A DNA stretch of 64,000 nucleotides from Sepiola atlantica (taxonomy: Eukaryota > Mollusca > Cephalopoda > Sepiida > Sepiolidae), in the NCBI GenBank assembly GCA_963556195.1, contig OY744533.1, forward strand, positions 50,210,613-50,274,612, in the 5' to 3' direction. Numbering within the stretch: position 1 is the stretch's first letter; every line of letters starts with the position of its first letter. A model generated the notes under the pieces. It saw only the letters and a program-made list of their open reading frames with translations, did not search any database and was not told the DNA's origin. Positions 11,901-23,895 of the stretch are shown here, one piece after another. A program made the translations under genes and the position numbers.

Positions 11901-13401
11901 ATTGAGCATGTTAGATCCGAGCAAAGACTTCGTATTGAGTTAAGAAAATAATCTGGTTTAGAGAAATGTCTAATTGTGTCGTGTGTACCGGCAGGTGAGA
12001 TACGACCGTGGCGTTGTAATTGAGGTCTATAAGCTGGTTGAGATGGAAATATGTTGATTGGTGATGTGTACAGCCGTGTCAGTTACGATCAGAACGTTGA
12101 CATTTGGGATGGATAATAAGCTGGTCGAGAAAAATATCTTTGTTGGTGGGGATGTCAGATATGACCAGAACGTTGGAATCGAGCTTACTAATGAGCTGCC
12201 TGGGAGAAATGTCTAGGTTCGTGGCGTGTACAGGCAAGTCAGATACGACCAGAGCGTTGGAATTGAGGTTGATAATAAATAAGCTGGCCGAGAGAAGCGT
12301 ATTGGTTGGTGGTGTGTACAGCCGTATCAGATCGTTGACATTGAGGTTCGTACGCTGTTTGAAAACAACAAAAAAATGTCTTGGTTGGTGTGTCTACAGG
12401 CATATCAGATACGAGATGGGCGTTGTAGTTGAGCTGTCATGTACGATCCGTGCTTGCCTGCATCCACGCATTCCAACCGTCACCTCGTTCACATATTAGC
12501 GAAATTCATAGAGCTTGCTGCAAATAAAGAAAGTGTGCATGGCGTTTCTACTGCGCCTTCACTTGCAGCGCGGAAAAAAGTGATTACCGTTAAATGGAGA
12601 ATGGCATTGAGGGACAGTGCGTTCCAGCCGAATCGCCAGGCGAGAGAGTACTCAGATGAAGCTATTTCGCGTAGGACTGGTCTCGCCTCTTTGCTTACAA
12701 AGGAACGGCTCGAATGCAAGAAGATAAGGTAGAGGCGAAAGCGAACAACCGACGGAGAAAGAAGAAAAGATTTTTACCGCCTACTGCAGGCGATACGAAA
12801 TGGAGATTGATCTGTGGAAGCCTGGATGATTACAACCGGCGGCCTGTTGTATTTTTTTGTTGTTGTCATGCGCGAGTGTCTTTAAGTGAGGATGCATTAA
12901 AGACAATATTAAAATGATGTTCTGATTTTGATTGTATTATCGGGGTGAGCGCGAACGCAGACCCCACACTTAGAAATAGCGCACCCGAGTCGTCCACATT
13001 TGGGACGATCGCAAAGGTCAACCCAACCCTAGTGCAATGGAAGGGCCTCGCTCTGGGAGAACGGCCTAGATGATCACCGTTCACTCCTGTGCCAGGTAAG
13101 TATAAAAAATTTAACGGCCCACAACTCACATTTTATACCACACAGCTCTACTCAACACCAACACCTATTTACAAACTACTAAAATACCCGAAAATAAAAT
13201 ATCACCAACATTAGCATATCACTACTTTTGCATTTCTCAATAACAACAATTCATAACAAACATTTCACTATCATTTAAACTTACCAACATTTTCACAAAA
13301 TACTTCAATTCGTAAGCAAACTTACATTTTACCCTAATAAACAAACTACCATCTCAACAGTTGTCTCCCCTTAGATCAACAGCCGTTTTTCAAATGTAAG
13401 G
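8935..13401. repeat. U1 repeat unit 3, short form
   Basis: A 4,467-bp copy. The private change noticed is A at 13113, where other copies have C. It lies 10 bp upstream of the U1 start, between the gene and its TATA-like box. Confidence 0.93.
12940..13103 (-). ncRNA. U1: U1 spliceosomal snRNA, copy 3
   Basis: Same 164-nt sequence as copy 1. The TATA-like box is at 13131-13137. A single upstream substitution (A at 13113, position -10) distinguishes its promoter from the other copies. Confidence 0.95.
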
Positions 13402-16400
13402 AAGCATGAAGCCACTTGATGAAAACTAAGCTGGTAGGTGCGTCAGATACGACCTCGCGTTGGAATAAGCTGGTCGAAGAAAATGTCACGGTTGGTTGTG
13501 TGTACAAGCAGCTAAGATTCGAGCAGAGCATTACAATTTTGGTGAATAAGCTGGTCGCGAGAGAAATGTCTTAGTTGGTGGTCATGTCAGATTCGATTAG
13601 AACGTTCGAACTAACGTTCATAGTAATCTAGTCCAGGCAGGAAATCTAACGGTTGGTAGTGTGTACAGGCATGTTAGACACGAGCAGAGTGTGTGTACCC
13701 AGGTTGATAAGCAGCAGCTCAAGAGGAATGCCTTGTTTGGTAGTCAAGTCAGATCAGAGCAGAACTTTGGAATTGAGTTGAGTAATGAGTTTGTTTAGAG
13801 AAAGGTCTTATTTGGTGGTGTGTACAGGCAGGTCAGATACGACCAGGGCGTTGTAATTGAGGTTCATAAGCTGGTTGAGAAGAAATATGTTTGTTGCTGG
13901 TTTGCACAGCCGTGTCAGTTACTATCAGAACGCTGACATCGGGGTGGATAATAAGCTGGTCGAGTAAAAACTTGGTTGATAGGCATGTCATGTCAGAGCA
14001 GCGCAGAGAGTTGGAATTCAGGTGGGTAATAAGCTGGTCAAGAGAAATGTCTTAGCTACTGCTATGTACAGACATGTCAGATATGACTAGAGCCTTTAGA
14101 TTGAGGCTGATTATAAGCTAGGCGAGAGAAATGTCTTGGTTTCTTGTGTGTACAGTAATGTCCGATACATCCAGCACGTTCGAAATGTGGTTGATAAGTT
14201 GATCAAGAGGTAACGGTAACGGAGTTGTAATTGAGGCTGTTACTAAACTGGTCGAGGTAAACGTCTCGGCTGGTGGTGTGTACAGGCATGTCGGATACAT
14301 CTAGTGCGTTGTTGATGAGGTTGATGAGCTACTCGAGAAAAATGAGGTTGATAAGCTAGTCGAGAAGAAATACCTTGGTTGCTGGTGTGTGCGGGCAGGT
14401 CATATACGACCAGAGCGTTCGAATTGAGGTTTATAATAAGCTTGACGAGAGAAATGTCCTGGTAGTGGGTGTGTATCAGATACGATCTTAACGTGAAAAC
14501 TGAAATGGATACGCTATTCGAGAAAAAACGTCTTGCTTGGTGGCATATATCAGATACGACAAGGGCGTTGTCATTGAAGTAACTAATGAAGTAGTCGAGG
14601 TAATCGTTTCGGCTGGCGGTGTGTACAGACATGTCAGATACATCCAGTGCGTTCGAGATGCGGTTGATAAGCTACTCGAGAGAAATGTCTTGCTTAGTGG
14701 CGTCTAGAAGCAGGTGAGATACGATCGCAACGATGGAATTTAGATTGATAAGCTGGGCCAGAGAAATGTCTTGGTTTGTGGTGTCTACAGTGATAGTTGA
14801 TACACTCAGCACGGTGGAAATGAGGTTGATAAGCTGGTCGAAAGAAAATATCCCGGTTCCTGGCCTGTGCAGGCAGGTCAGATACGATCGGAACGTTAAA
14901 ATCGATGTAGATACGCTATTCGAGAAAAATGTTTTGGTTGGTGGTGTATATCAGATACGACAATAGCGTTGTAATTGAGGTTGCTGCTAAACTGGTCGAG
15001 GGAAACGTCTCGCCTGGTGGTGTGTACAGGCATGTACGTTACATCCAGTGCGTTTGAAATGTGGTTGATAACATACTATAGAGAAATTTCTTGGTTAGTG
15101 GTGTGTAGTGGCAGGTCAGATACGAACGAAACGTTGGAATCGGGGTTGATAAGCTGGGCGATGAGAAATGTTTTTTTCTTTCTGATGTGCATAGGCAGGT
15201 CGGATACGACAAGGACGTTGTAATTGAGGTTGCTACTAATTTGGTCAATGGAAACGTCTTGATTGGTGGTGTGTGCAGGCATGTCAGATGCATCCAGTGC
15301 GTCCTAGATGAGGTTGATAAGCTACTCGAGAGAAATGTCTTGGTTAGTGGTGTTGAGAGGTAGGTCAGATACGACCACAACGTTTTAATGGAGGTCGATA
15401 AACTGGGCGAGTGAAACGTCTAGGTTGGGGGTGTGTACAGGCATATCAGATACGACAACCGCGTTGTAATTGAGGTTGCTACTAAACTGGCTGAGGGGGA
15501 CGTTGTTGGCTGGTCGTGTGCATAGGCATGTCAGACACATCTAGTGCGTTCGAAATGAGATTGAAAAGCTACCCGGGAGAAATGTCTTGGTTAGATTGTG
15601 TAGAGGCAGGTCAGATACGATCACAACGTTGGAAATGAGATTGACAAGCTGGTCGAGAGAAATGTCTTAATTGGTGGGGATATCCGATCAAAGCGTATCA
15701 TTGGAATTAAGGTGGATAATAAACTGGTCGAGAGAAATGTATTGGTTGATGGTGTATACACGCAGGTCAAATACGACCAGAGCGTTGGAATTCAGATTGA
15801 TAATAAGCTAGTCGAGAGAAATGTAGTGGCTGGTGGTATATACATGCAGGTCAAATACGACCAAAGTGTTGGAACTACAGTTGTTACTAAGCTGGCCAAG
15901 AAGAATGTCTCGGTTGGTGGGTGCGTCAGATACGACCAGAGCGTTGGAATAAAGATTCCTAATAAGCTGGTCGAAGAAAGTGGCAAGTTTGGTTGTGTGT
16001 ACAAGCCGGTAGGATACGAGCAGAGCGTTACAATTGTGACGGATAAGCTGATCGCGAGAGAAATGTCTTAGTCGGTGGTCATGTCAGATCCGATTAAAAC
16101 GTTCGAACTAACGTTCATAATAATCTAGTGAACGAGGGAAATGTAAGGGTTGGTAGTGTGCACAGGCATGTTAGATACGAGCAGAGCATTGGAATCCAGG
16201 CTCAAGGGAACTGCCTTAGTTGGTAGGCATGTCAGATGAGAGCAGAAGGTTGAAATTGAGTTGGATAATAAGATGGTTTAGAGAAATGTTTTATTTGGAA
16301 GTGTGTACAGACAGGTCAGATACGACTAGAGTGTTGGAATAATATGCTTGAGAGAAATGTGATGCCGATTGAGCATGTTAGATCCGAGCAAAGACTTCGT

Positions 16401-17869
16401 ATTGAGTTAAGAAAATAATCTGGTTTAGAGAAATGTCTAATTGTGTCGTGTGTACCGGCAGGTGAGATACGACCGTGGCGTTGTAATTGAGGTCTATAAG
16501 CTGGTTGAGATGGAAATATGTTGATTGGTGATGTGTACAGCCGTGTCAGTTACGATCAGAACGTTGACATTTGGGATGGATAATAAGCTGGTCGAGAAAA
16601 ATATCTTTGTTGGTGGGGATGTCAGATATGACCAGAACGTTGGAATCGAGCTTACTAATGAGCTGCCTGGGAGAAATGTCTAGGTTCGTGGCGTGTACAG
16701 GCAAGTCAGATACGACCAGAGCGTTGGAATTGAGGTTGATAATAAATAAGCTGGCCGAGAGAAGCGTATTGGTTGGTGGTGTGTACAGCCGTATCAGATC
16801 GTTGACATTGAGGTTCGTACGCTGTTTGAAAACAACAAAAAAATGTCTTGGTTGGTGTGTCTACAGGCATATCAGATACGAGATGGGCGTTGTAGTTGAG
16901 CTGTCATGTACGATCCGTGCTTGCCTGCATCCACGCATTCCAACCGTCACCTCGTTCACATATTAGCGAAATTCATAGAGCTTGCTGCAAATAAAGAAAG
17001 TGTGCATGGCGTTTCTACTGCGCCTTCACTTGCAGCGCGGAAAAAAAGTGATTACCGTTAAATGGAGAATGGCATTGAGGGACAGTGCGTTCCAGCCGAA
17101 TCGCCAGGCGAGAGAGTACTCAGATGAAGCTATTTCGCGTAGGACTGGTCTCGCCTCTTTGCTTACAAAGGAACGGCTCGAATGCAAGAAGATAAGGTAG
17201 AGGCGAAAGCGAACAACCGACGGAGAAAGAAGAAAAGATTTTTACCGCCTACTGCAGGCGATACGAAATGGAGATTGATCTGTGGAAGCCTGGATGATTA
17301 CAACCGGCGGCCTGTTGTATTTTTTTGTTGTTGTCATGCGCGAGTGTCTTTAAGTGAGGATGCATTAAAGACAATATTAAAATGATGTTCTGATTTTGAT
17401 TGTATTATCGGGGTGAGCGCGAACGCAGACCCCACACTTAGAAATAGCGCACCCGAGTCGTCCACATTTGGGACGATCGCAAAGGTCAACCCAACCCTAG
17501 TGCAATGGAAGGGCCTCGCTCTGGGAGAACGGCCTAGATGATCACCGTTCACTCCTGTGCCAGGTAAGTATAAAAAATTTCACGGCCCACAACTCACATT
17601 TTATACCACACAGCTCTACTCAACACCAACACCTATTTACAAACTACTAAAATACCCGAAAATAAAATATCACCAACATTAGCATATCACTAATTTTGCA
17701 TTTCTCAATAACAACAATTCATAACAAACATTTCACTATCATTTAAACTTACCAACATTTTCACAAAATACTTCAATTCGTAAGCAAACTTACATTTTAC
17801 CCTAATAAACAAACTACCATCTCAACAGTTGTCTCCCCTTAGATCAACAGCCGTTTTTCAAATGTAAGG
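13402..17869. repeat. U1 repeat unit 4, short form, 1 bp longer
   Basis: A 4,468-bp copy. An extra A in the poly-A run at about 17041 makes it one base longer. It also has A at 17693, where others have C. It is the last short unit before the long spacer, so the DNA beyond its U1 promoter is the long-spacer sequence rather than minisatellite. Confidence 0.93.
17408..17571 (-). ncRNA. U1: U1 spliceosomal snRNA, copy 4
   Basis: Same 164-nt sequence as copy 1. The TATA-like box is at 17599-17605. A C-to-A change at 17693 (-122) lies in the upstream region. Beyond 17870 its distal upstream DNA is the long spacer, so any distal enhancer in the minisatellite or the spacer would differ between this copy and copies 1-3. 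Confidence 0.95.
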
Positions 17870-19690
17870 AGCCAACGAGGCATGAAGCCACTTGATGAAA
17901 ACAGCTGAAAAAAAAGAACGAAAGATGATTATCGCAAACACAGCAGATGCTGCTTTGAACTATTGTCCATTCGATATGATGCATGGTCATTGTAGTATTT
18001 GTTACGCAGTTTGTTGATTTTGTTGTGAAAATCATCAGTGGATATGAAAAAAATAAACTGGGGCCTTCTAGCTATTATTAAAATGCAGTATTTGTTCTTT
18101 CCTCGGTCGGACACAAGGTCGATTCAATGTGTGATAAGTACCATTTTCCTAAAACGGTGCAGTTCTCTCGATTGGGACAAAAATTAAAACATTGCCTCAG
18201 TCGAAAAGCATTCCTCTTCCTACTCCTCCTCTCCCTCCTCCTCTCACTGACGATGACAGGACAGAATTTGAATTATTTATTCGAAAATAAAATAAAGATA
18301 TATTTGATAAGAGATGCTACACTTTGATCGTAACCCGAACGTCAGAAAGTACGGAAACTGAAGAAAAAACAGAAAACAAACACTTACTGATTTATTTCGT
18401 TGTATTCTTCTTTGTAAATTGTTGCTTTTCATTTAGTTTTCTTTTGTAATTAGTAGCAATTAGAAAGAGTGTTGCTGTGGGCAGGATCGGTAACTGCTGC
18501 AAGTCGTCCCGGGCACGATCGTTGCTGCTGTAAAAAATAGAATACCATTAAAGTACTAAGTGGGAGGGAAACACAAATTGTGTCAGTCGAAGAGAATTTC
18601 TCCTCTGCTGACTGAAAAGAAAAGTTTTTTTAAAAATACTCAATCAAACAACGACCTTCAATTGAACAAAGGCCTTCTATCGGACAACAACCTTCTAGTT
18701 GCAAATAGTAACAGAGTTGCTGTAGTAAATGATGATGACGATGACGAAAGACAAGATCGGAAGTTGCTGCTTGTTTTAGAGATCAGGATCGCTGCTGCTA
18801 GTTGTAGATACTGTAGTAGATGATGATGTTACCGTGGACAGGATCGGAAGCTGCTGCTAATCGTCGAGTACAGGATCGCTGCTTCTAGTTGTGGATAGGA
18901 ACAAAGCTACGGTAAAATAAGATAACATTAAAAACACTAAGTGAACACAAATCAGAATTGTGTCAGTCGAAGGAAATTTCTCCCAACGCATATTGGACTC
19001 ACCTTTTTCTGTTGCTATTTAAAACTTCCGGTGGTTCTGTCCTATGCTATATTGCCAACTAGTCGGTGATCTAGATACAGTGAACTAAAACGAATTTATT
19101 AAATTCCTATTTGTAAACAAAATTCGTAAGCATGGCTATATTTTGAAGAATTTTCCTCAAAGCCCTTACTCCGGCAATATGTCTCCACCCGACAAACTCT
19201 TTGATGCAAATATGGTGAATTTTACAACATATTTGTTAAATATCGTTTGGGGATGGCTAGATAGATAGAAAGGCATACGGTGGTGGTGGTGTATGAGAGT
19301 AGTAATATATTTCATAAAGAGAGGTGGGGGAGGTGACTGCTTTGGCTTCTCCCTTCTCCCCACCACCATTTTCTCTCTCTCGTTGCCATTCGCGAAGCCA
19401 TTTTTTTTTTTTTTTATTTCTTTATTTTTTTTACAAGTCAGTGTTTTAATAAAATGCCGAAAAGTCACCGTCGTCAAATCTGTTTCATTTTAAATCGTAC
19501 AAACTTTCGAAAGGCGGCGCAATTCTTTGATCTTGAAAACTCTTAGTCTCCCATTTGCGCCGTTATGTCGCCTCTTAACCTCCAATAAATCCCAATGAAA
19601 TATAAAAATCTGTTCAAAAAGAACCATTTCAGATTCGGAAAAATATAGTCGCCATCTTTATAAACACTAGAATATATAAAAAAATGTTTC
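17870..19690. other. Long spacer, left part: no gene recognised
   Basis: AT-rich DNA unlike the minisatellite, repeated at 41764-43584. It begins with a longer version of the unit boundary: 9 extra bases, then the shared CATGAAGCCACTTG stretch. Two short frames (18127-18327 and 18560-18823) show no domain. A segment around 19641-19664 resembles the inverted-repeat end seen at 59403-59424. Confidence 0.6.
18475..18990. repeat. Three diverged direct repeats in long spacer
   Basis: Related blocks start near 18478, 18745 and 18831. They share CAGGATCGG, a CTGCTGC run and, in the first and third, an ACACTAAGTG-like stretch ending with TGTCAGTCGAAG and AATTTCTCC. A shorter relative lies at 18190-18215. 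All recur at +23,894. The copies are too diverged to call a family. Confidence 0.6.
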
Positions 19691-19779
19691 TATTGGCCCC
19701 CTCCTCCCCGGTTAGTGTTGAGGTTAATGAACGTATGTTGTTGTTTTTGTTGTTGTTGCTTTTGTATTTGTGTCGTGAA

Positions 19780-21000
19780 TGAATTGAGAGAGAAGGCAGG
19801 GAGCAAAGGAAATGGGGGGGATAGAGAGTGAGGGAGAAGAGTCGAGAGAGAAGGCGAGAGAGAGAGAGAGAGGGAGAGAGAGAGAGAGGCGGAAGAGGCG
19901 AGATGGGAAGGGGGGGAGAGAGGGATGAGAGAAGTGGAGATGGGGAGAGAGAGCGAAGGGACGAGAGGAGATAAGAGGAGAGAAGATGTGAGAGAGATAG
20001 TTAGAGGGGTAATGGGAGAAGGGGTAAACAAGAGGAGGTGAGAGAGATGGGTGAGAGAGGGAATGCGAGAGGAGGAGAGAGAAATGGGGAAAGAGATGGT
20101 AGGATGGACACAAGAGATAGGGCGAGTGCGAGAGGAGCGATAAAGATGTAGAGGGAGGAAAAGGGGGATTAAGAAAGATGGGGAAAGGAAAAGATAGAGA
20201 GGGTGGGCGAGAGGGGGGCGGAGATAAGGGGGTGGTAGGGATGAGAGAGGTAGTGAGAGGGAGTTTGGGGTGAGAAAGAGAGAAAGGGGGTGAGAGGGAG
20301 AATGGCAGAGGAGGAGAGAAGGGGAGAATAAGTGAGAGAGAGAGAGAGAGAGTCGCAATTGGGAAATCATGTAGGGGTGAGAAAGACGGAGAGAAAGAGA
20401 GGGAGAAAACGAAAGTTAGAGGGAGAACGCGGAAAGACAAAGATAGGGGAGGGTTGTGAGAGAGAGGCAGAAAGAGACACGGTGAGGGGAATGTGAGAGT
20501 TGGGGGGAGGAGAGGTGACAGGTAGAAAAGATAGAGAGAGTGGGCGAGAGAGGGAGGGAGGGAGAAAGAGGAGAGGCGGGAGAGAGGTGGAGAGAGAAAT
20601 GTAGAATGATTGAGAGAGGGGGAAGGTGATAAGAGGTAGATAGAGAAACGGGGATGAAAGGACAATGTTGGGTAGAGAGAGAGAGATCAGAAAGGAAGAG
20701 AGAGTAAGGGAGAGGACAAGTATAAATAGTGGTTGAGGGAGAAAGAGTAGGGGAGAGAGAGACGATGGAGAGAGAAGATAAGAGGGGGTACGGAGACTGA
20801 GTTAGCAATAGAAAGGGGGAAAGAGGGAGAGAGAGAGAGGGAAAATGGGAAAAGAGAGATGGTAGTAGAGAGAGAGAGAGACAGAGAGAGAAAGAAGAAG
20901 GAGAGAGATGGCAGTACAAACATGGGGAAAGAGTAAGAGTGGGAGGGAGTAGGGGAGAGGTAGAGTGGGAGAGAGAGATTGTGAGATAGGGAGAGAGAGG
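19780..21000. repeat. 1.2-kb polypurine (GA-rich) tract
   Basis: The plus strand is almost entirely G and A, with only scattered C or T, in irregular GAGAGAG/GGGAGA text. The copy at about 43674-44894 is nearly identical. Long serine/leucine/proline-rich frames on the minus strand are by-products of CT-rich composition. Such tracts can form triplex (H-DNA) structures; that role is inference. Confidence 0.9.
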
Positions 21001-21145
21001 AGCTTTAGTCAGCGATGTTGACGAATTATTCTCTAAAATTCTTTCGAAAAATCAATGTTTATCGTTTATTTGCTTCTTAAATAAAAAGGTCATCCCTGGG
21101 AGGAAGTTATCCTCACAAACAAACAGATACCCCCACACACAACAT

Positions 21146-21182
<37 letters not shown>

Positions 21183-21215
21183 CTCTCTTTCTCTCTCTTT
21201 CTCTCTCTCTCTTCC
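21146..21215. repeat. (CT)n microsatellite
   Basis: A pyrimidine run on the plus strand, mostly perfect CT with a few interruptions. It lies about 150 bp after the polypurine tract. The other copy (45041-45126) is about 20 bp longer and is the main length difference between the two long spacers. Confidence 0.95.
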
Positions 21216-21639
21216 TGTCCGCTCTATGAAACTATAGAGAAAATAAAATATCTAACTTCCAGCTCCTCTTTAATAAAACAACATTTGTTTGCCAGGCACA
21301 GCACCACTTTACTCCTCTACACTTATGTTAAAAGAATTTAGTTTTTTTTTTACCAGTAATCAGTCCACAACGTCTGCCTTCCATAAAATCATTAGTTTGG
21401 CAACCGAAAAAGTCTATTCAAATCGTTCAACTTTTTTTTAAATGTCCGATTTCGGGGTGATGGGTGGGGTATAGCCAAGAGACACACGAAATCTGGGGGT
21501 AGTAACACCTTTTCGTTTATAAATCTATATTGAGAGAAGACACGTTCAGTAGCTGATGGCGACAGATAGGCGAGTTTCTTATGCTTCAAATGGCTTTAAG
21601 AGCGGCCTGTACCTATTGAAAAAGATTGATATACCCAGG

Positions 21640-22560
21640 GCGAAGGTTGGTAGTATGTAGAGACAGGTTACATGCGACCGGAGCATGGGAATTGAAGTTG
21701 CTAAGCTGTCTTGGTCAGTGCGCATGTCAGATTAGAGGAGAATGATGGCATTGATGTGCGAAATATGCTGGTTTAGAGAAATGTGTTCGTTTTTTTTTAG
21801 TGTGTGTACAGACATGCCAGATACGACCGGAGCATTGGAATTGAGTTTGATAATCTGGTCGAGAGGAATGTCTTGGTTAGCTGGCATGTCAGATGAGAGC
21901 AAATCCGTAGAATTGAAGAGGATAATAAGCTGGTCGAAGAAATGACATGGTGTGTGGTGTGTACAATCATGTTAGATACATCCAGTGCGTTCGATAAGCT
22001 CGCCGAGAGAAATGATTAGATTTGTTGTGTGTACAGACAGGTCAGATACGACCAGAGCGTTGGAATTTAGATTGACATTAAACTGGTCGAGAGAAATGTA
22101 TTGGTTGGTGATATATACAGGCAGGTCAAATACGACCAGAGCGTTAGAGTTACGGTTGTTACTAAGCTGGTGGGTGCGTCAGATACGACCTCGCGTTGGA
22201 ATAAAGATTCCTTATAAGCTGGTCGAAGAAAATGTCACGGTTGGTTGTGTGTACAAGCAGCTAAGATACGAGCAGAGCATTACAATTTTGGTGAATAAGC
22301 TGGTCGCGAGAGAAATGTCTTAGTTGGTTGTCATGTCAGATTCGATTAAAACGTTCGAACTAACGTTCATAATAAAATAATCTAGTGAACGAGGGAAATG
22401 TAAGGGTTGGTAGTGTGCACAGGCATGTTAGATACGAGCAGAGCATTGGAATCCAGGCTCAAGGGAACTGCCTTAGTTGGTAGGCATGTCAGATGAGAGC
22501 AGAAGGTTGAAATTGAGTTGGATAATAAGATGGTTTAGAGAAATGTTTTATTTGGTGATG
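21640..22560. repeat. Diverged minisatellite inside long unit
   Basis: Monomers of the U1-unit minisatellite resume here. At about 22160-22210 they contain the sequence that begins short units (GGGTGCGTCAGATACGACC), but with an extra AGATTCCTTAT not found at short-unit starts. This marks where the short-unit junction was formed. Confidence 0.8.
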
Positions 22561-23433
22561 TGTACAGCCGTGTCAGTTACGATCAGAACGTTGACATTTG
22601 GGATGGATAATAAGCTGGTCGAGAAAAATATCTTTGTTGGTGGGGATGTCAGATATGACCAGAACGTTGGAATCGAGCTTACTAATGAGCTGCCTGGGAG
22701 AAATGTCTAGGTTCGTGGCGTGTACAGGCAAGTCAGATACGACCAGAGCGTTGGAATTGAGGTTGATAATAAATAAGCTGGCCGAGAGAAGCGTATTGGT
22801 TGGTGGTGTGTACAGCCGTATCAGATCGTTGACATTGAGGTTCGTACGCTGTTTGAAAACAACAAAAAAATGTCTTGGTTGGTGTGTCTACAGGCATATC
22901 AGATACGAGATGGGCGTTGTAGTTGAGCTGTCATGTACGATCCGTGCTTGCCTGCATCCACGCATTCCAACCGTCACCTCGTTCACATATTAGCGAAATT
23001 CATAGAGCTTGCTGCAAATAAAGAAAGTGTGCATGGCGTTTCTACTGCGCCTTCACTTGCAGCGCGGAAAAAAGTGATTACCGTTAAATGGAGAATGGCA
23101 TTGAGGGACAGTGCGTTCCAGCCGAATCGCCAGGCGAGAGAGTACTCAGATGAAGCTATTTCGCGTAGGACTGGTCTCGCCTCTTTGCTTACAAAGGAAC
23201 GGCTCGAATGCAAGAAGATAAGGTAGAGGCGAAAGCGAACAACCGACGGAGAAAGAAGAAAAGATTTTTACCGCCTACTGCAGGCGATACGAAATGGAGA
23301 TTGATCTGTGGAAGCCTGGATGATTACAACCGGCGGCCTGTTGTATTTTTTTGTTGTTGTCATGCGCGAGTGTCTTTAAGTGAGGATGCATTAAAGACAA
23401 TATTAAAATGATGTTCTGATTTTGATTGTATTA

Positions 23434-23597
23434 TCGGGGTGAGCGCGAACGCAGACCCCACACTTAGAAATAGCGCACCCGAGTCGTCCACATTTGGGAC
23501 GATCGCAAAGGTCAACCCAACCCTAGTGCAATGGAAGGGCCTCGCTCTGGGAGAACGGCCTAGATGATCACCGTTCACTCCTGTGCCAGGTAAGTAT
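23434..23597 (-). ncRNA. U1: U1 spliceosomal snRNA, copy 5 (long-spacer unit)
   Basis: Same 164-nt sequence as copy 1, although it sits at the end of the long-spacer unit. The gene and its proximal promoter (TATA-like box at 23625-23631) are therefore homogenised across both unit types. Its upstream neighbour is the short unit starting at 23896. Confidence 0.95.
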
Positions 23598-23895
23598 AAA
23601 AAATTTCACGGCCCACAACTCACATTTTATACCACACAGCTCTACTCAACACCAACACCTATTTACAAACTACTAAAATACCCGAAAATAAAATATCACC
23701 AACATTAGCATATCACTACTTTTGCATTTCTCAATAACAACAATTCATAACAAACATTTCACTATCATTTAAACTTACCAACATTTTCACAAAATACTTC
23801 AATTCGTAAGCAAACTTACATTTTACCCTAATAAACAAACTACCATCTCAACAGTTGTCTCCCCTTAGATCAACAGCCGTTTTTCAAATGTAAGG

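Larger units (their letters stand above)
17870..23895. repeat. U1 repeat unit 5, long-spacer form
   Basis: A 6,026-bp unit. It starts with about 4.3 kb that short units lack (17870 to about 22160). It continues with diverged minisatellite, and from 22556 it is collinear with short-unit position 3128 to the end. Relative to short units, about 230 bp (unit positions 2898-3127) are missing at a junction in a shared TTTGG. It ends with a normal U1 gene at 23434-23597. It probably preserves the older, longer spacer. Confidence 0.9.

Noticed and set aside
19690..20923. Long minus-strand Ser/Leu/Pro-rich reading frames (up to 313 codons), repeated at 43584-44817
   Set aside because: They follow from a CT-rich strand with few stops, overlap in several frames, and show no domain or codon structure.
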